Source of the DNA: Myxococcus terminator_A
GTDB lineage: Bacteria; Myxococcota; Myxococcia; Myxococcales; Myxococcaceae
Assembly (NCBI GenBank): GCA_049194865.1
Contig: JBLZWL010000123.1
Location: 124,001-188,000, forward strand
Direction of reading: 5' to 3'
DNA: 64,000 bases
Shown: piece after piece, positions 43,133-52,576 of the stretch
How positions within the stretch are numbered: the stretch's first letter is position 1
Layout: every line of letters starts with the position of its first letter
Position numbers and translations under genes: made by a program
Notes under the pieces: generated by a model
Seen by the model: the letters and a program-made list of their open reading frames with translations, nothing else
The model's database searches: none
What the model was told of the DNA's origin: nothing

Positions 43133-44317
43133 ATGACACCTGCTCCCGTGCTCCGGACTGGCCGCCGCTCTGATTCGTGCCCGCTGGCCGTGGTTCTCCT
43201 CATGGCCGCGCTCGCCGCGTGTGGACCCGAAGCTCCTCGCGACGAAGGCGAGCCGCTGGCCCGAAGCGAGGACTCGTTGCCAGCGGGGGGTTGGGGGACG
43301 CTGATGGCGAGCGGTGGCGCGCCCATCCGGAGCATCACCCGTCGCTCGGATGGACTCCTGATTGGCGGCGCGAGCGCGGGGACGCGCATCGACGTCTGGA
43401 CGAGCGCCAACGGTGGCGCGAGCTGGTCGCCCCATGGCTCCGTCGCGAACAACCCCGCGGTGCAGTTCGGCGACGTGACGATGCGAGCCATCCCGGGGAC
43501 CCGCATCATCTTCTGCGCGTTCCGCGAGTACGCCGGTGGCCAGTACCGCATCACCATCACCCGGAGCGACAACGACGGAGACCAGTGGGTCTACGACAGC
43601 ACCGTCATCGGTCCCGTCGCCCGTTTCGTCGGAGCGCCCTTCCTCTTCCAGCGCGCGAATGGAGACCTGCAGGTCTATTACGACTCCGAGCCGCTCGCCG
43701 CGCAGCGCGGCTATCCGGGCCACCAGTGGATTGCCATGCAGGGACGTGCGGGAAGCTCGGGGCCGTGGACGGCGTATGGCGTCGTCGCCGTGGCGTGGGA
43801 CAAGCGCGCCGGAGCGCTGAACCGAGAGGGCATGCCCACCGTCGTGCAGCTCGGGGGAGACCGGCTGATGGTCGTCGTGGAGGGAGTGGAGGCCTTCGCC
43901 ACCGGAGGCGCGCGCGCCAATGTCATCAACGCCGTGCAGTCGTGGGACGGCGGCAGGACGTGGGACGAGTCCCTGCGGCGCACCGTCTATCGCTCCCGCG
44001 TCGACCCGGGCTCCGGCCGTCGCTACAACGCCTATGTCCCGTATGCCATCCGCGTGGGCAACGGCCCCGTTGGCGTCGCCTTCTGCACCGACGAGGACAA
44101 GGCGGGACCGCCCGACCTGTCGAGTGCCCCCGTGGACCAGCGCAACTGCCACGTCGGCTTCGTCAGCACGACGGCCAACTTCGAGACGTGGTCGGCTCCG
44201 AGCCCCGTGTGGACGGCGACGTCCCGCAACTACACGCCGGGCCTCTACGAGCGCGCCCCCAACGACGTCATCGTGGTGATTGACGCGCTCGGTGGAAACC
44301 GCGTGCTCCAGCGGTAG
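43133..44317 (+). CDS. Sialidase/BNR-repeat lipoprotein
   Basis: 394 residues. Lipobox VVLLMAALAAC after an Arg-rich N-terminus; ATG 43133 with GGAGCGC upstream. Asp-box motifs of the six-bladed sialidase fold are visible: TSANGGASWS, RSDNDGDQWVY and SWDGGRTWDES. The RIP-like segment (FREYAGGQYRITITRS) and EGMPTVVQLGGDRLMVVVEG fit exo-alpha-sialidase-like proteins, but the full Arg triad could not be confirmed, so it may be only a glycan-binding propeller. Outer-membrane or surface location expected. Confidence 0.82.
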   Translation: MTPAPVLRTGRRSDSCPLAVVLLMAALAACGPEAPRDEGEPLARSEDSLPAGGWGTLMASGGAPIRSITRRSDGLLIGGASAGTRIDVWTSANGGASWSPHGSVANNPAVQFGDVTMRAIPGTRIIFCAFREYAGGQYRITITRSDNDGDQWVYDSTVIGPVARFVGAPFLFQRANGDLQVYYDSEPLAAQRGYPGHQWIAMQGRAGSSGPWTAYGVVAVAWDKRAGALNREGMPTVVQLGGDRLMVVVEGVEAFATGGARANVINAVQSWDGGRTWDESLRRTVYRSRVDPGSGRRYNAYVPYAIRVGNGPVGVAFCTDEDKAGPPDLSSAPVDQRNCHVGFVSTTANFETWSAPSPVWTATSRNYTPGLYERAPNDVIVVIDALGGNRVLQR

Positions 44318-44342
44318 GCACGCGCACCGAGGCCAGCCCTGC

Positions 44343-44525
44343 TCACGGGAGGAAGGGCTGGTTCTCCGCGAAGTACTCGAGCGTGTCCGCGTGGGTGAGC
44401 GCGAGCCAGGGGTGGGTGAGCGCCATGGCCAGCGCCTTGACCGCTCGGCGGCGGGCAGGCAGGAGGGCGAACCTGGGCTGGACACACCCACCGCCCCTGG
44501 ACGAAAAGGTTGCGGCGCTGATTCA
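44343..44525 (-). pseudogene. Possible 3' remnant of a lost gene
   Basis: On the minus strand a frame closed by TGA (44343-44345) reads ...AVKALAMALTHPWLALTHAD, then TLEYFAENQPFLP. In the last 32 codons every third base is G or C, the coding signature of this genome. The frame is open back only to a stop near 44528, where composition becomes non-coding, and no suitable start or RBS is seen. It could be the C-terminal end of a gene truncated by deletion, or a tiny gene starting at the internal ATG. Family not recognised. Confidence 0.3.
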
Positions 44526-44557
44526 AGCGCCGTGGCAGCCTACGCCCCCCAAATCCC

Positions 44558-45454
44558 ATGGTTGAGTACGATCCGCATCGTTGGTGGAGTTACTTCCACT
44601 ACCTCAAGGGCTCGATGGTCCGCGAAATCGTGGCCCGAGTCATGGTCTGCGTCCTGTGGGCTCTGGGCGTCACCATCTTCCATTCCCATGTCCGCTCGGT
44701 GGCGATTCCCCCCACGGTGCACACGCTGGCGGGAATCTCCCTGAGCCTCCTGCTCGTCTTCCGCACCAACTCCTCCTATGACCGCTTCTGGGAGGGGCGG
44801 AAGCTGTGGGGCGGCATCGTCAACGAGACGCGCAACCTGGCGCGTGCCTCGGGCGTCTTCCTCAAGTCCGAGCCCGCCCTCTACGCCGCGCTGCTGCGGT
44901 GGACGGCCGCCTTCCCCTTCGCGTCCGCGTCGTTCCTGCGAACCAAGGCGGAGCTGGGGCCGCTGGCCCAGGAGCTGCCGCCGGAGGAGGTGGCGGAGGT
45001 GGTGAGCAGCCAGCACGCGCCGTTCGCCGTGGCGCGCAAGCTCAGCGCGCTGCTCGACACCGGTCGTCGCCAGGGCCTGTATTCCGAGTACGTGCAGATG
45101 CAGCTGGACCAGGACGTCCACCTGCTCGTCGACTACATCGGCGGCTGTGAGCGCATCCGCAAGACGCCCATCCCCTTCGCGTATGTGATGCACCTGCGCC
45201 GGGCGCTGCTCGTCTTCTGCTACACGCTGCCCTTCGCGCTGGTGGAGTCCTTCGGCGGACTGACGGTGCTCGCCACGTTCATCGTCGCGTACATCTTCTT
45301 CGGCATCGAGGAGATTGGCGTCGAGATTGAAGACCCCTTCGGCCATGACGACAACGACCTGCCGCTGGATGCCATCTGCAACACCATCCATGCCAACCTG
45401 AGGGTGCTGCTGCCCGAGGAGACGCAGTCGCGCCAGGCGCCCCCGGCCGCCTGA
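44558..45454 (+). CDS. Bestrophin-family (UPF0187) anion channel
   Basis: 298 residues. N-terminal MVEYDPHRWWSYFHYLKGSM, four hydrophobic helices, and signatures SLLLVFRTNSSYDRFWEGRK, GGIVNETRNLARAS, IPFAYVMHLRRALLVFCYTL and FFGIEEIGVEIEDPFGHDDN, all typical of bacterial bestrophins. These form pentameric channels in the inner membrane, reported for monovalent anions or cations depending on species. About 240 bases precede it, including a possible gene remnant on the other strand. Confidence 0.93.
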   Translation: MVEYDPHRWWSYFHYLKGSMVREIVARVMVCVLWALGVTIFHSHVRSVAIPPTVHTLAGISLSLLLVFRTNSSYDRFWEGRKLWGGIVNETRNLARASGVFLKSEPALYAALLRWTAAFPFASASFLRTKAELGPLAQELPPEEVAEVVSSQHAPFAVARKLSALLDTGRRQGLYSEYVQMQLDQDVHLLVDYIGGCERIRKTPIPFAYVMHLRRALLVFCYTLPFALVESFGGLTVLATFIVAYIFFGIEEIGVEIEDPFGHDDNDLPLDAICNTIHANLRVLLPEETQSRQAPPAA

Positions 45455-45462
45455 GCAGGACT

Positions 45463-47244
45463 TCAGCGGCCGGACACGGAGGGCTCGGGCGGCACGTCGT
45501 AGACGCACAGCCACAGCCCGTCCTCCGGTTTGCAGCGCGCTCCGGGAATCTTCTGGAGCCAGCTCACCCGGATGGGGATGACCAGGTAGACCGTCTCGGG
45601 GTCCAGCTTGCCCGCGGCGATTTCGGCGTCCATGCCCAGGCAGTACGTCTGCGCCTTCGCATCGTCGATGCGCGCGACATAGCCGCTGTTGAAGGTGAGG
45701 CCCAGCCGGTACGCGCGGTAGGCCCAGCGGTGGAAGTCCATGGGGCCCGCGCGACAGCCCCAGCCCGAGCCGTCATGCATCTGCGGCGGATACAGCGCCA
45801 GGTGCTTGCGGCCCTTCGCCGCCTCGGTGAGCGCGGGGGATGGGCGCGCGTTCCAATGGCCTCCGCCACCTTCGGCCTTCCGCCCCTGGCCGAGGTTGAG
45901 GTCCAGCGCCTGGATGAGCAGCAGCAGCCCCGCCAGCGTGGGCGCGAGTGACGGGCGCACCAGCCTGGGAATCGCGAGCGCGGCGCCCACGAGCAGCAGG
46001 TAGTGCAGGGGCCAGACGAAGCGGCCCGAGGAGCGGAAGGCCTCCGCCCACTTGAGCACGGGGCGATAGAGCGCGGACAGGTCGGCGACCTGCTCTCCCT
46101 GGAAGGTGACGCGCCACGAGAGGGCGAAGAAGGCCAGCCCCAGGGCCACGACGGTGACGGGCACCCAGCGCCGCCACAGCGCGAGGATGCGCCGGGGCTG
46201 GCGTGCCATGAGCCCGAGCACCAGCGCGAACGCGATGAGGCCCCCCGCGCCCAGGTAGCCGAAGCCCTCGTTCTGGGCTCCTCGCTTGGGAAGGGGAGGC
46301 AGGAACCGGGACCAGCTGAACTCCCCATGGCCCCCGCCGTTGAAGAGCGTGGTCAGGTCCGCGGAGAACTCGCCGAAGGCCTCGGCTCTCACGGGCGTGC
46401 TGGTGCCCAGGTAGCCGAAGGCGAAGAAGAGTCCGAGCACGGACGCGAAGCAGGCCACCGCCGCGAGCGCGGGCCAGGCGAAGGGGAGCTTTTGCTCCAG
46501 CGCTGTCCGCGCGCACAGGGCCAGCGCGAGCGGCAAGGTCATGGCGGCGATGACGGGGTGGATGCCCGCCGCGAAGACGCAGAGCGCGAGGCCGATGCCC
46601 AGGGCCTGCTTCGCGTCGCGCGCGTCGCGCTGGGGCATCAGGTGGAGCCCCACCAGCAGCACGAGCAGCCAGTGGGCGCAGAGGGCCTCGTGCGCGAACC
46701 ACATCCGCGAGTGCAGCACGGGCGACAGCACCAGCAGGCCACCGACGCACCACTGGTGCTGTGTGGAGGCGCCCAGCCGCCGCGCCACCCATGCCGCCGA
46801 GGCGCCCTGCAGCATGAGGCACAGGCACATCCACGGACCGATGTACTGGAAGTCCGTGGGCAGCATGAAGGAGAAGGGCCGCAAGAGCAGGCCCACCCAC
46901 GGGAGCGAGTCCGTGTAGCCGAGCGAGGTCCCCAGCGGATGGAGGTAGTTGGGCGTGGCCCCCAGCGGGAAGCCGAGCGGCGTCTCGCGGAAGAAGAGCC
47001 ACCCCAAGAGGTGCTGGCTGAAGTCGTCCCGGATGAGCCAGCCGATGCGCCAGGGCGCCAGCGCGCCGGGCCCGAAGGTCGCCAGGAACGCGAGCAGGCC
47101 GACGAGCGCCGCTCCCAGCGGTCCCGCCTGGGCCGTGCCCCACCGCGTGAGGGCGTCCCGGACGCGACGGCCGCGCTCCAGCGCGGTGCGCGGCGCCGAC
47201 GGGGGCTCCAACTGGGAGGGAAGGGGGGCGCTCTGGTCCGACAT
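45463..47244 (-). CDS. Polytopic membrane protein, DUF6311-like
   Basis: 593 residues with about 10-12 hydrophobic segments and a C-terminal soluble part. Motifs: WLIRDDFSQHLLGWLFFR, TPLGFPLGATPNYLHPLGTS, YTDSLPWVGLLLRPFSF, WFAHEALCAHWLL, SSGRFVWPLHYLLLVGAAL and LGMDAEIAAGKLDPETVYLV. This matches DUF6311 proteins, which resemble GT-C glycosyltransferases (polyprenyl-sugar donors, periplasmic acceptor). The acidic DD in the first loop (RDDFS) could be the catalytic site. No surrounding polysaccharide cluster. ATG 47244 chosen; a GTG at 47262 would add six residues. Convergent with the bestrophin gene. Confidence 0.75.
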   Translation of the reverse strand: MSDQSAPLPSQLEPPSAPRTALERGRRVRDALTRWGTAQAGPLGAALVGLLAFLATFGPGALAPWRIGWLIRDDFSQHLLGWLFFRETPLGFPLGATPNYLHPLGTSLGYTDSLPWVGLLLRPFSFMLPTDFQYIGPWMCLCLMLQGASAAWVARRLGASTQHQWCVGGLLVLSPVLHSRMWFAHEALCAHWLLVLLVGLHLMPQRDARDAKQALGIGLALCVFAAGIHPVIAAMTLPLALALCARTALEQKLPFAWPALAAVACFASVLGLFFAFGYLGTSTPVRAEAFGEFSADLTTLFNGGGHGEFSWSRFLPPLPKRGAQNEGFGYLGAGGLIAFALVLGLMARQPRRILALWRRWVPVTVVALGLAFFALSWRVTFQGEQVADLSALYRPVLKWAEAFRSSGRFVWPLHYLLLVGAALAIPRLVRPSLAPTLAGLLLLIQALDLNLGQGRKAEGGGGHWNARPSPALTEAAKGRKHLALYPPQMHDGSGWGCRAGPMDFHRWAYRAYRLGLTFNSGYVARIDDAKAQTYCLGMDAEIAAGKLDPETVYLVIPIRVSWLQKIPGARCKPEDGLWLCVYDVPPEPSVSGR

Positions 47245-47346
47245 TCGTCGGTGCTTGAGCACGGGACTTCCCGCGCCGTCAAGGCGCCGTGAGGGCTCGG
47301 AGGGAGGGCTCGGTCCGGGGCTCGCGGAGCCGACGCCCCGCCCGGC

Positions 47347-48432
47347 TCAGAGTCCCGCGAGCCGCGCCAGGACGCGCGCGGTGTCCTTCTCCAGGAAGTC
47401 GACCAGCTCCGGCGCGCGCGAGTGGCGGATGAGCGGCGCGTTCTGCCCCGCCCACAGCGACAGGAGGTCCTCCCGTCCCTGCCGGGCCGCCGCCTGTCGC
47501 AGCGGCTGGGTGAGCCAGTTCTGCACGGGGTAGGGCGGGATGGCCTGCTCGTGTGGCGTCAGCTCCCGCAGGAAGCGGTTCTTGATGCCTCGCGCGTAGC
47601 GGCCGGAGAAGACGCGCGTGAGCACCGTGGCGCGCGCGGACTCCTGGCGCAGCGCCTGGCGATAGGCGTCACTGGCATTGGACTCCTCGCACGCGAGGAA
47701 GGCCGTGCCCACCTGGACGCCCTCGGCTCCCAAGGCCAGGGCCGTGGCCACCGACCTGCCGTCGGCGATGCCCCCCGACGCGATGACGGGCGTGCGCACC
47801 CGGTCAACCAACTGAGGCACCAGCGCCGTCGTCGCGGGGGACTCCTCGGCGGGCCTCAAGAATGACGCCCGGTGTCCTCCCGCCTCGCTGCCCGAGGCGA
47901 CGATGAGGTCCACGCCCGCCCGCTCCAGCGCGAGCCCCTCGTCCACGTTCGTCGCCGTCCCCGCGGTGATGATGCCGGCGGTCCGGCAGGACTCCAGGAT
48001 TCGCGCCGAGGGGATGCCGAAGATGAAGCTGAACACCGGCGGCTTCAGCGCGAGCACCGCCTCCACCTGCGCGTCGTAGTCCTGGGAGAAGGCGCTGGGG
48101 TACGTGGGCAGGGGGAGTCCCAGCTCGTCGTACCAGGGCTTGAGCCGGGCGACGCCCGCCTGGAACTCCTCCGGCGTGGGGCGCAGCTCGCGTTCCCCCT
48201 CCAGCGGTACCCACAGGTTGATGGCGAACGGGCGCGAGGTGAGCCCCCGCAGCTCCCGGACGGTGTCCTCCAACTGCGCCGCGCTCAGGTGGTGCGCGCC
48301 GAACGAGCCGAGCCCGCCCGCCTCCGACACCGCCGCCGCCAGCCGCGTCGTCGACATCCCTCCGCCGAACGGCCCCTGTACCAGGGGGAGCCGGGTTCCA
48401 AGCATCCGTGCCACACGCGTCTCAGTCCACAT
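47347..48432 (-). CDS. Nitronate monooxygenase (2-nitropropane dioxygenase family)
   Basis: 361 residues, TIM-barrel flavoprotein. Motifs: LPLVQGPFGGGMSTTRLAAA, GLGSFGAHHLS, VFSFIFGIPS, GTATNVDEGLALERAGVDLI, ASGSEAGGHRAS, TPVIASGGIADGRSVATALA and GAEGVQVGTAFLACEES. These give the FMN phosphate site and the catalytic-His region (GSEAGGHR). It oxidises alkyl nitronates such as propionate-3-nitronate to protect the cell. Start ATG 48432; the upstream open frame is not conserved. Confidence 0.92.
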   Translation of the reverse strand: MWTETRVARMLGTRLPLVQGPFGGGMSTTRLAAAVSEAGGLGSFGAHHLSAAQLEDTVRELRGLTSRPFAINLWVPLEGERELRPTPEEFQAGVARLKPWYDELGLPLPTYPSAFSQDYDAQVEAVLALKPPVFSFIFGIPSARILESCRTAGIITAGTATNVDEGLALERAGVDLIVASGSEAGGHRASFLRPAEESPATTALVPQLVDRVRTPVIASGGIADGRSVATALALGAEGVQVGTAFLACEESNASDAYRQALRQESARATVLTRVFSGRYARGIKNRFLRELTPHEQAIPPYPVQNWLTQPLRQAAARQGREDLLSLWAGQNAPLIRHSRAPELVDFLEKDTARVLARLAGL

Positions 48433-48640
48433 GGGAAGGCCCTCGTGCCGTCGTGCCGGGCCTGTCCTAGCGGCGAGGGGCCCACCTCGCGACCCGATAT
48501 CCGGGCAGGCGGCGCTCGCGGGTGACAGTGTGGAGAAGCCCTGCTTGTGGCGGCCTTCCTCGTCACCCGGCAACCAGCGCTTGCCCCTGACGGGGGTGGG
48601 TGCAACCCTTCCGCGCCGCTCCACTTTCAGGGAATCGACG

Positions 48641-49195
48641 ATGATTGCACCAGGCCCCACGCTCCAGACGGCGCGCCTCATCCTGCGCCCCACGGCCCGG
48701 GAGGACTTCGAGGGCTTCGTGGCCCTGATGGCCGACCCCGAGTCCTCGCGCCACATCGGCGGCCTCCAGCCCCGCTCCGTCGTCTGGCGGGCCATGTGCT
48801 CCATGGCGGGGAGCTGGACGCTGCAGGGGTTCGGCATGTTCTCCGTGCTGGAGCGCTCCACGGGCAGGTGGGTGGGCCGGGTGGGCCCCTGGCAGCCGGA
48901 GGGGTGGCCGGGCACGGAGGTCGGCTGGGCCCTGCTGCGGGACGCCTGGGGCAAGGGCTACGCCACCGAGGCCGCCTCGGCCGCCATGGACTGGGCCTGC
49001 GACCACCTGGGCTGGACGGACATCATCCACTCCATCGCCCCGGACAATGTGGGCTCCCAGGAGGTGGCCCGCCGCCTGGGCGCCACCCTGCGCGGCCCTG
49101 GCAAGCTCCCCGCACCCATGGAAAGCACCATCGTGGAGCTGTGGGGGCAGGGCCGGGACGCGTGGCGGGCCCGCCGCGCTTCGTCCAATGGCTGA
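48641..49195 (+). CDS. GNAT-family N-acetyltransferase (RimJ/RimL-like)
   Basis: 184 residues. Motifs: LQTARLILRPTAREDFEGFV, GTEVGWALLRDAWGKGYATE (acetyl-CoA loop), AASAAMDWACDHLGW and IAPDNVGSQEVARRLGATLR, the pattern of RimJ/RimL acetyltransferases. Acts on a protein N-terminus or small amine; target unknown. ATG 48641 follows CAGGGA at a suitable distance. Confidence 0.9.
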   Translation: MIAPGPTLQTARLILRPTAREDFEGFVALMADPESSRHIGGLQPRSVVWRAMCSMAGSWTLQGFGMFSVLERSTGRWVGRVGPWQPEGWPGTEVGWALLRDAWGKGYATEAASAAMDWACDHLGWTDIIHSIAPDNVGSQEVARRLGATLRGPGKLPAPMESTIVELWGQGRDAWRARRASSNG

Positions 49196-49416
49196 CCCCG
49201 GGCGGGATTCCGGGGCAAGGAAGGGGCCCTGGTGTTATGTCCGCCGGTGGGCTAGTCCTCGCCCCTGGGACGTGTCTTCCCGCTTGCTCCCTTTCTCATG
49301 GGGCAAGGGGGCGATTAGATTCGAAGTGTCGCACGGAGAGGCACGGACCGTGCGCGAGTGTCAGAGGGGCGGGCCGCCCGCCGTACGCGTCGACCCACCC
49401 CATGCCGTAACTCAGT

Positions 49417-49444
49417 GACCTGCCCACCCTTGGGGCAGCAGGTC
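49417..49444 (+). promoter_or_regulatory. Leader hairpin upstream of infC
   Basis: GACCTGC (49417-49423) and GCAGGTC (49438-49444) form a perfect 7-base stem, with an inner TGCCC/GGGGCA pairing, ending 15 bases before the infC Shine-Dalgarno. It is suited to controlling infC translation or transcription readthrough. The whole 275-base stretch after the GNAT gene has no other gene. Confidence 0.5.
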
Positions 49445-49470
49445 CTTCCACCCTTTCGCAGGAGCGTCAC

Positions 49471-50178
<708 letters not shown>

Positions 50179-50186
50179 GACCCACA

Positions 50187-50225
50187 CCCCCCGCACGCGG
50201 TGGACAGCCTCCACCGCGTGGGGGG
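50187..50225 (+). terminator. Strong hairpin after infC
   Basis: CACGCGGTGGA and TCCACCGCGTG form a perfect 11-base stem around a five-base loop, flanked by C-rich and G-rich runs that lengthen it. It begins just after the infC stop, so infC appears to end its transcript here. No U-tract. Confidence 0.65.
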
Positions 50226-50436
50226 CCTCTCGGGGCCTCACCCCTCTCAGCCTCTCTGGAATGAGGTGATGGGGGAGCACGACAGCGGTCCTCTCACGAG
50301 GCCGCTGCCAGGCGAGCCACCAGGGGCTTGCTCTCGTGAGCGTGGCTTCGCGGACGGTTGAGACGCCTCGGCTGATCTCCCCGTCCCGGGTCGGTGTACG
50401 CTGATAGATTGGAAGACCTGGAAATCGAACCAGCCC

Positions 50437-52053
50437 ATGCAGCAGAAGCTCGCCGCCGACATGTCGACGACCGCCGTCCATACGAAGGGCAAGTCCGCGC
50501 AGTCCCCGCGGAGCGTGCCGGCCTTGACGGTCGTGTCGCATCCTCATCCTCAGCGCATCGGTGAGCGGCTGTTGCTGGAGGTCCTCGCGAGCGTGGGGAG
50601 GACGGCGGCGCTGTCGCGCAACGCGCCGGACTTCTCCCGTCCAGGAGGGCTCTTGGCGCTGCCCCTGGGAGACCCCTTCCTGAGTCGGACGCCGGTGCTC
50701 TTCGAGCCGGGCTCCCATGGCGGCCTGCGCCTGCTGGTGCCCGAGGACGGCACCCAGGTCTGCGTGGCCGGGGAGTCCGTGGCCGGGGGCCGGGAGTTCA
50801 CCCACGAGGAGCTGGTGGCGGGCGTGCCGCTGGTGCTGGCCGATCGCGTGGTGCTGCTGCTGCACCTGGCCTCCTCGGGTGGGGACGTGCTCACCAAGGA
50901 CCTGGGGCTCGTGGGCCAGGGCGAGGGAATCCGGCAGCTTCGCGAGGACATCCTGCGGGTGGCGGACCTCCAGGTGCCGGTGCTCATCCGGGGCGAGACG
51001 GGCACGGGCAAGGAGCTGGTGGCGCGCGCCATCCATGACAACGGCCCGCGTCGCGCGGGGCCCTTCGTCAGCGTCAACCTGGGCGCGCTCTCCAAGGAGC
51101 TGGTGGCCGCGGAGCTGTTCGGCGCGCAGCGGGGCGCGTACACGGGCGCCAGTAGAGATCGCGAGGGCTTCTTCCGCGCCGCGCACGGCGGCACCCTGTT
51201 CCTGGACGAGGTGGGCGAGGCGCCCCCCGAGGTGCAGGCGGCGCTCCTGCGCGTGCTGGAGACGGGCGAGGTGTACCCGGTGGGCGGCCACACGCCGGTG
51301 CCCGTGGACGTGCGGCTCGTCGCCGCCACGGACTCGAATCTGGAGGCGCGCATCGAGGAGCGCCTGTTCAAGGCGCCGCTGCTGCACCGGCTGGCGGGCT
51401 TCGAGCTGCGGGTGCCCGCCTTGCGCGAGCGGCGCGAGGACATCGGCCTGTTGTTCCTCCACTTCGCCCGCCAGGAGCTGGAGACGACGGGCGAGACGTG
51501 GCGGCTGGCCTCCACGGACCCGCGCGCGCAGCCCTGGCTTCCCGCGGCCGTCGCCGTCCGGCTGGTGCGCTACGCCTGGCCCGGCAACGTCCGGCAGCTT
51601 CGCAACGTCACGCGGCAGCTCGTCATCGGCAGCCGGGGCCTGCCGGGCCTGCGCATCGACTCACGGCTGGAGCAGACGCTGGACGCGGAGTCGCTGCCCG
51701 TGCCGGGCAAGGTGCTGGCCGGGCCCACCCCGGGCGTGCCCGACGCCGCCGAAGCGAAGTCCTCCCGGCGCAAGCCGTCCGAGGTCGACGAGAACGAGCT
51801 GCTGGAGGCGCTGCGCGCCTGCTCGTGGGACTTGAAGGCCACCGCGGACTACCTGGGCATTCCGCGCCCCTCCGTCTACGTCCTCATCGACAAGAGCTCG
51901 CTCATCCGCACCGCCCGGGACTTGAGCCCGGAGGAAATCACCCGCTGCTTCCAGGAGTGCGAGGGTGACCTGGACAAGATGGTGCAGCGGCTGGAGGTCT
52001 CCCGCCGCGCCCTGCAGCGCCGCGTGCGTGAGCTGGGCCTGTCCGACGCGTGA
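50437..52053 (+). CDS. Sigma-54 activator with FHA-like domain and two Fis-type HTHs
   Basis: 538 residues. N-terminal region (about 30-150) resembles an FHA phosphothreonine-binding domain (ALSRNAPDFSR, LLALPLGDPFLSRTPVLFEP). The AAA+ domain has Walker A RGETGTGKELVARA, the sigma-54 loop as GAYTGA (usual GAFTGA), Walker B GGTLFLDEVGE and WPGNVRQLRN. The C-terminus has two consecutive Fis-type HTH units: LLEALRACSWDLKATADYLG and ITRCFQECEGDLDKMVQRLE followed by VSRRALQRRVRELGL. Myxobacteria use many such FHA-type activators downstream of Ser/Thr kinases; a large kinase gene lies nearby on the opposite strand. Start 50437 or 50461 undecided. 258 bases separate it from infC. Confidence 0.9.
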   Translation: MQQKLAADMSTTAVHTKGKSAQSPRSVPALTVVSHPHPQRIGERLLLEVLASVGRTAALSRNAPDFSRPGGLLALPLGDPFLSRTPVLFEPGSHGGLRLLVPEDGTQVCVAGESVAGGREFTHEELVAGVPLVLADRVVLLLHLASSGGDVLTKDLGLVGQGEGIRQLREDILRVADLQVPVLIRGETGTGKELVARAIHDNGPRRAGPFVSVNLGALSKELVAAELFGAQRGAYTGASRDREGFFRAAHGGTLFLDEVGEAPPEVQAALLRVLETGEVYPVGGHTPVPVDVRLVAATDSNLEARIEERLFKAPLLHRLAGFELRVPALRERREDIGLLFLHFARQELETTGETWRLASTDPRAQPWLPAAVAVRLVRYAWPGNVRQLRNVTRQLVIGSRGLPGLRIDSRLEQTLDAESLPVPGKVLAGPTPGVPDAAEAKSSRRKPSEVDENELLEALRACSWDLKATADYLGIPRPSVYVLIDKSSLIRTARDLSPEEITRCFQECEGDLDKMVQRLEVSRRALQRRVRELGLSDA

Positions 52054-52224
52054 GTGGACGCGTCAGCCTCCGGGCATGACACGTCGTTGACGCGTCCATT
52101 CTCTTCCAACGCCGCGTGTCCTCGAGGCGCTTCCGAGGGAGCCGGATGTCGGCGCGCGCTGGTACGGTGCCTGCAGTCTATTGCCACAGACAGTCAGTCC
52201 AACCCCCAGAAGGAGCCACGGCCC

Positions 52225-52566
52225 ATGGCCAATATCGTCATCAGGATTCAGTCCACAGGACCCTCCCCGGCAGAGGCCCGCGTCCGTCACGGCGACGAGG
52301 TGACGTTCACCCTGGATGAAGTCGTGTCCGCCGAGGTGAAGTTCCCCGACGCGACCTGCCTCTCGGCGCCCGGCCCGTTCTTCCTGAGCAACAGCTCCCT
52401 GGCCGCGTCCAACAGCGCGAACAGCGTGACGCTGACGTGCTCCGTGGGTAACTACCCGTTCGAGGTGATTCTGCCCGACGCGAAGCACGGCCCGGGCAAC
52501 CAGTACGAGACGAAGAAGGGCGGTCTGGACGTGACGACCGACCCGCCGGAAGAAACCAGGAAGTAG
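52225..52566 (+). CDS. Small hypothetical protein
   Basis: 113 residues, not recognised. ATG 52225 is preceded by AAGGAG at a good distance. No signal peptide. Beta-rich sequence (NIVIRIQSTGPSPAEARVRH, GDEVTFTLDEVVSAEVKF, SVTLTCSVGNYPFEVILPD) could be an Ig- or cupredoxin-like sandwich, with two Cys (TCLS, LTCSV) but no metal site evident. It follows the sigma-54 activator on the same strand and may be its target or co-transcribed; it meets the kinase gene tail to tail with a 10-base gap. Confidence 0.7.
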   Translation: MANIVIRIQSTGPSPAEARVRHGDEVTFTLDEVVSAEVKFPDATCLSAPGPFFLSNSSLAASNSANSVTLTCSVGNYPFEVILPDAKHGPGNQYETKKGGLDVTTDPPEETRK

Positions 52567-52576
52567 TCGCCGCGCC

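Noticed and set aside
50230..50436. Structured region after infC as a possible ncRNA or tRNA
   Set aside because: Several short inverted repeats are visible but no consistent cloverleaf or known riboswitch core.
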